Source of the DNA: WLMZ01 sp038227995
GTDB lineage: Bacteria; Actinomycetota; Acidimicrobiia; Acidimicrobiales; Ilumatobacteraceae
DNA length: 64,000 bases
Direction of reading: 5' to 3'
Assembly (NCBI GenBank): GCA_038227995.1
Contig: JBBRPP010000003.1
Location: 186,001 to 250,000 of the forward strand
Each line of letters begins with the position of its first letter. Positions within the stretch are counted from its first letter, which is position 1. The translations under genes and the position numbers were made by a program. Below the pieces are notes generated by a model. That model was not told the DNA's origin. It did no database searches and was given only the letters and a program-made list of their open reading frames with translations. Of this stretch, positions 61,501-64,000 are shown one piece after another.

Positions 61501-62223
61501 GTGGACACACAGGAAGCGGCACACACTCAAGCCGCTGAACAGACAGGCATGGACAGCGCCTTGCGTCGGCGGATCCTCGCCGCCGGCCTGTCCGGCGCGG
61601 CCCTGTCGCTGTTGCCGTGGCTCGGCGATCGCGCCGGCGCGGCGGCGGGCACTGCCACCGCCGACACGACGGCCGGCACGACCGCCGGCTCTGGCGCAAC
61701 GACCACGACCGTCGCGGCCACCACCACGACGGCTCCCCCGCAGCGCCCGACCGACGCCGATCTCGAGTTGCTGACGTTCGTGCAGACCGCCGAGATCGCC
61801 GCCCGCGACCTCTACGCCTTGGCCATCACGAACAAGGTCTACAGCGGCGATCTGGCCGCCTCGATCAAGACCATCGGCGAATCGCACGAAGCGTACGAGC
61901 AGGCGCTGTCCGCGCTCATCGGCCGTCTCGCTCCGAACAAGCAGAACGCAGCGCTCTTCAAGGCCTTGCAAGGCGACTTCGCCGGCTCCGCCGACACCGT
62001 GTCCGCGGCGGCGGGTGCGCTCGAGAATGCGTTGGTCGCAACCCACCTCGACATCGTCAGCAAGTTGCAAGGCACCGATGCAGCAGCACTGATCGCATCG
62101 ATCCTCGTCGTCGAAGGTCGCCACGCAGTGGTGATGAACACGCTGGCCGGGGCCAAGACACTTGCTGACCAACTTTCCGACAAGGCCGATGCCTACACCT
62201 CGTCCGACTACCCAGTGAAGTGA
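61501..62223 (+). CDS. exported ferritin-like-domain protein
   Basis: Protein of 240 residues. Twin-arginine-like signal (LRRRILAAGLSGAALSLLPW, ending AGAAAG), then a Thr-rich linker (TTTTVAATTTTAPP) and a helical ferritin-like core (about 80-240; LTFVQTAEIAARDLYALA, ESHEAYEQALSALIGRLA). Metal ligands of a diiron site are not certain. Start is GTG. It forms an operon with the next gene (GTGA overlap). Possibly an iron or redox-related surface protein; function unknown. Confidence 0.75.
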   Translation: MDTQEAAHTQAAEQTGMDSALRRRILAAGLSGAALSLLPWLGDRAGAAAGTATADTTAGTTAGSGATTTTVAATTTTAPPQRPTDADLELLTFVQTAEIAARDLYALAITNKVYSGDLAASIKTIGESHEAYEQALSALIGRLAPNKQNAALFKALQGDFAGSADTVSAAAGALENALVATHLDIVSKLQGTDAAALIASILVVEGRHAVVMNTLAGAKTLADQLSDKADAYTSSDYPVK

Positions 62224-63191
62224 CTGTGATGATCGAACCTTCCACCACCGATCCTGCGTTCATCGACTCGCAGATCAGCCGTCGCGGCATCCTGCGCGTC
62301 GGCGGCCTCACTGTCGCCCTGGGCGCACTCGTCGCCGCCTGCGCCAACGAAGTCGCCGACAAGAAGCCCGCTCGCATCGGCGATGCTCCGACGCCATCGA
62401 CGCTGCCCGAGGCGGTCGTCTCCGACGCCGTGATCTTCCGGACCGCGGTCTCGATGCACTACAGCTTCATCGATGCTCACAAGCTGAGCAAGCAGCTGGG
62501 CAAGTTGACGGCCGATCAGTCGGCGATCATCGATGCCTACATCACGGCCAATCAGGAAGCGATCAAGGAACTGCAGACCTGGACGGCCAAGGCCGGCGGC
62601 GAGGAATGGACGTGTGCCAACCCCCGGTTCGATCGCGTGATCCTGGGGCCGATCAAAGCCCGCTTCACGGGTCGTCCGAAGCAGGGCGCCGAGGAAACCG
62701 ACGTTCCGCCAACCGATGACCCGAACCGCGATGCCATGGCGTTGTCGCACGGCATCGAGACACTGGCCGCGGCAACGCATCAGTCGCTCGTGCCGCAACT
62801 CTCGCAGCCCGAATATCGCGGCGCCGTGATGACGCAGGGCCACAAGTCTGCTCGGCGGGCCGCGGCGTTGGCGCTGTTCATCAATCCCGACAACCTGCTC
62901 AGCCCCGGCAACGTGCAGACGGCCAACATCGAAGCGACGACAACGACTGCCGCTGCGGCGACAACGACGACGCAGAACATCGCCCAGAGCAGTGGTGGCG
63001 CAACGACCACCACCGTGCCCACGATCGCGAACCCCACCGAGTACTACGCGATCCCAAGCCAGTTCGGCATCCTGTCGGCGGTACAGCAGCCGGTCGGCAT
63101 TCCCAGCTCGGGTGCCCAGTTCAGCATCAACATGGAGACGCCGAGCCTCAACTCGTTCATTTACGCCGGGCAGACCTGCTCGGCGACCTGA
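62220..63191 (+). CDS. Tat-exported lipoprotein with ferritin-like fold
   Basis: Protein of 323 residues. Twin-arginine motif SRRGILRVGG and lipobox LVAAC (about 35-41) indicate a Tat lipoprotein. The core (about 60-230, e.g. VIFRTAVSMHYSFIDAHKLS, MALSHGIETLAAATHQSLVP) is helical and similar to the preceding protein. A Thr/Ala-rich low-complexity stretch (EATTTTAAAATTTTQ) follows, then a C-terminal tail. Likely partner of the preceding exported protein. Start GTG 62220; ATG 62229 is possible. Confidence 0.75.
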   Translation: MTVMIEPSTTDPAFIDSQISRRGILRVGGLTVALGALVAACANEVADKKPARIGDAPTPSTLPEAVVSDAVIFRTAVSMHYSFIDAHKLSKQLGKLTADQSAIIDAYITANQEAIKELQTWTAKAGGEEWTCANPRFDRVILGPIKARFTGRPKQGAEETDVPPTDDPNRDAMALSHGIETLAAATHQSLVPQLSQPEYRGAVMTQGHKSARRAAALALFINPDNLLSPGNVQTANIEATTTTAAAATTTTQNIAQSSGGATTTTVPTIANPTEYYAIPSQFGILSAVQQPVGIPSSGAQFSINMETPSLNSFIYAGQTCSAT

Positions 63192-63218
63192 CCGGGCTCT
63201 CGTTCCGGATCCATGGCA

Positions 63219-63224
63219 TACACT
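63219..63224 (+). promoter_or_regulatory. -10 box of rnpB
   Basis: TACACT ends 7 bases before the first base of the predicted 5' end (63232), the right distance for a transcription start. No convincing -35 TTGACA is seen. Confidence 0.6.
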
Positions 63225-63231
63225 CGTCGCC

Positions 63232-63608
63232 GACGGTGAGTCGGCCGGGTGACCGCGGTGTCAGGTGCTCTCGGGCATGGTGGCATCGAGGAAAGTCGGG
63301 ACTCCACAGAGCAGGATGCTGGCGCGAGCCAGGTGGGGGCGACCTCACGGACAGTGCAACAGAGAGAGACCGCCGATGGGCCGGGCAACCGGCAACAGGT
63401 AAGGGTGCAACGGTGCGGTAAGAGCGCACCAGCGTGTCAGGCGACTGGCACGGCTTGGCAAACCCCATCCGGAGCAAGGCCGAGCAGAGGGGATGGGTTG
63501 CTCGTCTGCCTCGTTCGCGAGGCACCCCTCGGGTAGGCCGCACAGATGGATGGTCACCACGCCGCGAAAGCGGCGGACAGAATCCCGCTTACAGGTCGAC
63601 TCACCGTC
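63232..63608 (+). ncRNA. rnpB: RNase P RNA, catalytic subunit of ribonuclease P
   Basis: Bacterial type A RNA of about 377 bases that trims pre-tRNA 5' ends. A perfect 12-base P1 helix pairs 63232-63243 (GACGGTGAGTCG) with 63597-63608 (CGACTCACCGTC). Conserved blocks include GAGGAAAGTC (about 63285) with its partner ACAGAATCCCGCTTACAG (about 63578), the GAGACCGCC region near 63366, and GGGTGCAACGGTGCGGTAAG plus GAGCGCACC. Directly upstream is a TACACT -10. No terminator is recognised downstream. Confidence 0.95.
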
Positions 63609-63882
63609 ACCAAACCTGTGACCGGTCTCGGTGCGCCGCACGACAGTGTCGCGACGAGGTGCACATCAGGCGGGGTCTGGACCTGCGGTGCCGGGGCGAG
63701 CGATCAGTTGGCGGAACGACCGCTCGAGCCCCATTCCACACAACCGGGCGGGTGGTCGTGCAGGTGACGAACCATAGCCGACGAGCCGAACCTGGAAAAG
63801 GGGTAAAACGTCGCACGAGTGACGCCAACGTCTGAAGTCGCACGCTCAATGCGATACTCTGCGGTGCTGCGGATCGAATCTC
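63609..63882. other. rnpB to winged-helix gene intergenic region
   Basis: About 270 bases with no gene I can support. TACTCT at 63855-63860 could be the -10 for the following gene. Overlapping ORFs in other frames here cover rnpB and lack family-like sequence. Confidence 0.4.
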
Positions 63883-64000
63883 ATGCATCCGAAATCCAAG
63901 AAGCGGATCACTGTGGACAGCGCCCGAAACTGGAACTTTCTCAGCCACCATGGCCTCGTGCTCTTCTGCATCGTCGAGCACCCCGAGAGCAGCACGGCAG
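63883..64000 (+). CDS. winged-helix transcriptional regulator, start only
   Basis: Thirty-nine residues before the window edge: HPKSKKRITVDSARNWNFLS then HHGLVLFCIVEHPESSTA. The pattern (NWxFLxxHxxVLxCI..PE) matches the first helices of a family of actinobacterial MarR-like winged-helix DNA-binding proteins. ATG at 63883 is assumed; GTG at 63913 is in frame and possible. Target unknown. Confidence 0.6.
   Translation, partial: MHPKSKKRITVDSARNWNFLSHHGLVLFCIVEHPESSTA

Noticed and set aside
63434..63835. Plus-strand frame across the rnpB 3' part
   Set aside because: Lies mostly in the RNase P RNA gene, and no protein-like features are visible.
63607..63981. Minus-strand frame of 124 codons at the right end
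   Set aside because: Arg/Ser/Pro-rich without motifs and antisense to the winged-helix gene start, which has recognisable sequence.

Overview
The window is GC-rich, gene-dense bacterial chromosome. Gene content points to an actinobacterium: a WhiB protein, SepF and DivIVA without FtsA, an MtrAB-like two-component system beside a GerMN lipoprotein, DUF3040, a DEDDh exonuclease/GIY-YIG fusion, a MoxR/DUF58/transglutaminase operon and many leaderless promoters. Gene order in the division cluster and the overall gene repertoire suggest class Acidimicrobiia (Ilumatobacter-like). That placement is an inference from gene content, not from a marker-gene tree. I see no insertion sequence, prophage, CRISPR array, tRNA or rRNA.

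Region 1-21.6 kb is almost entirely on the minus strand. It starts from a promoter upstream of mraZ (about 21.53-21.57 kb) and runs mraZ-rsmH-ftsL-ftsI-murE-mraY-murD-ftsW-murG-murC-murB-ftsQ-ftsZ-yggS-sepF. A divIVA-like gene with its own promoter, a zinc-finger-less DksA/TraR-like gene, lspA, rluD and a partial MttB-family methyltransferase follow. Most peptidoglycan and division genes overlap their neighbour by 1-4 bases, suggesting translational coupling. murF is absent from its usual place between murE and mraY.

Region 21.7-33 kb holds mixed small operons: a lipoate-ligase-like protein, an HNH nuclease, an acyl-CoA dehydrogenase, a ROK sugar kinase, the plus-strand moxR-DUF58-transglutaminase operon, DUF3040, DNA polymerase IV with a Nudix hydrolase, and a dolichol-phosphate-mannose-synthase-like transferase. 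Region 33-41 kb carries an inositol monophosphatase, the MtrAB-like system with its lipoprotein, phosphofructokinase, glycerol kinase and an ACT-domain protein. Region 41-50.9 kb carries a class I aminotransferase, inorganic pyrophosphatase, a second ROK kinase, lipid-transfer-like proteins, a GT4 glycosyltransferase, QueG, a secreted peptidase and a NYN protein.

Region 51-64 kb contains the exonuclease/GIY-YIG fusion, thrB and trpD in one overlapping unit, whiB, and a glycerol-phosphate cluster. In that cluster a GlpC-like iron-sulfur protein is divergent from glpD, an alkyl-DHAP-synthase-like flavoprotein, a membrane protein and a second FGGY kinase. Two exported (Tat-type) ferritin-like proteins, the RNase P RNA gene and the start of a winged-helix regulator end the window.

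The most general signal is regulatory. At least 17 genes have a TANNNT hexamer ending 6-8 bases before an ATG or GTG start, with no ribosome binding site, often as back-to-back pairs in 50-90 bp gaps. This looks like pervasive leaderless transcription. Genes inside operons instead use Shine-Dalgarno sites or stop/start overlaps.
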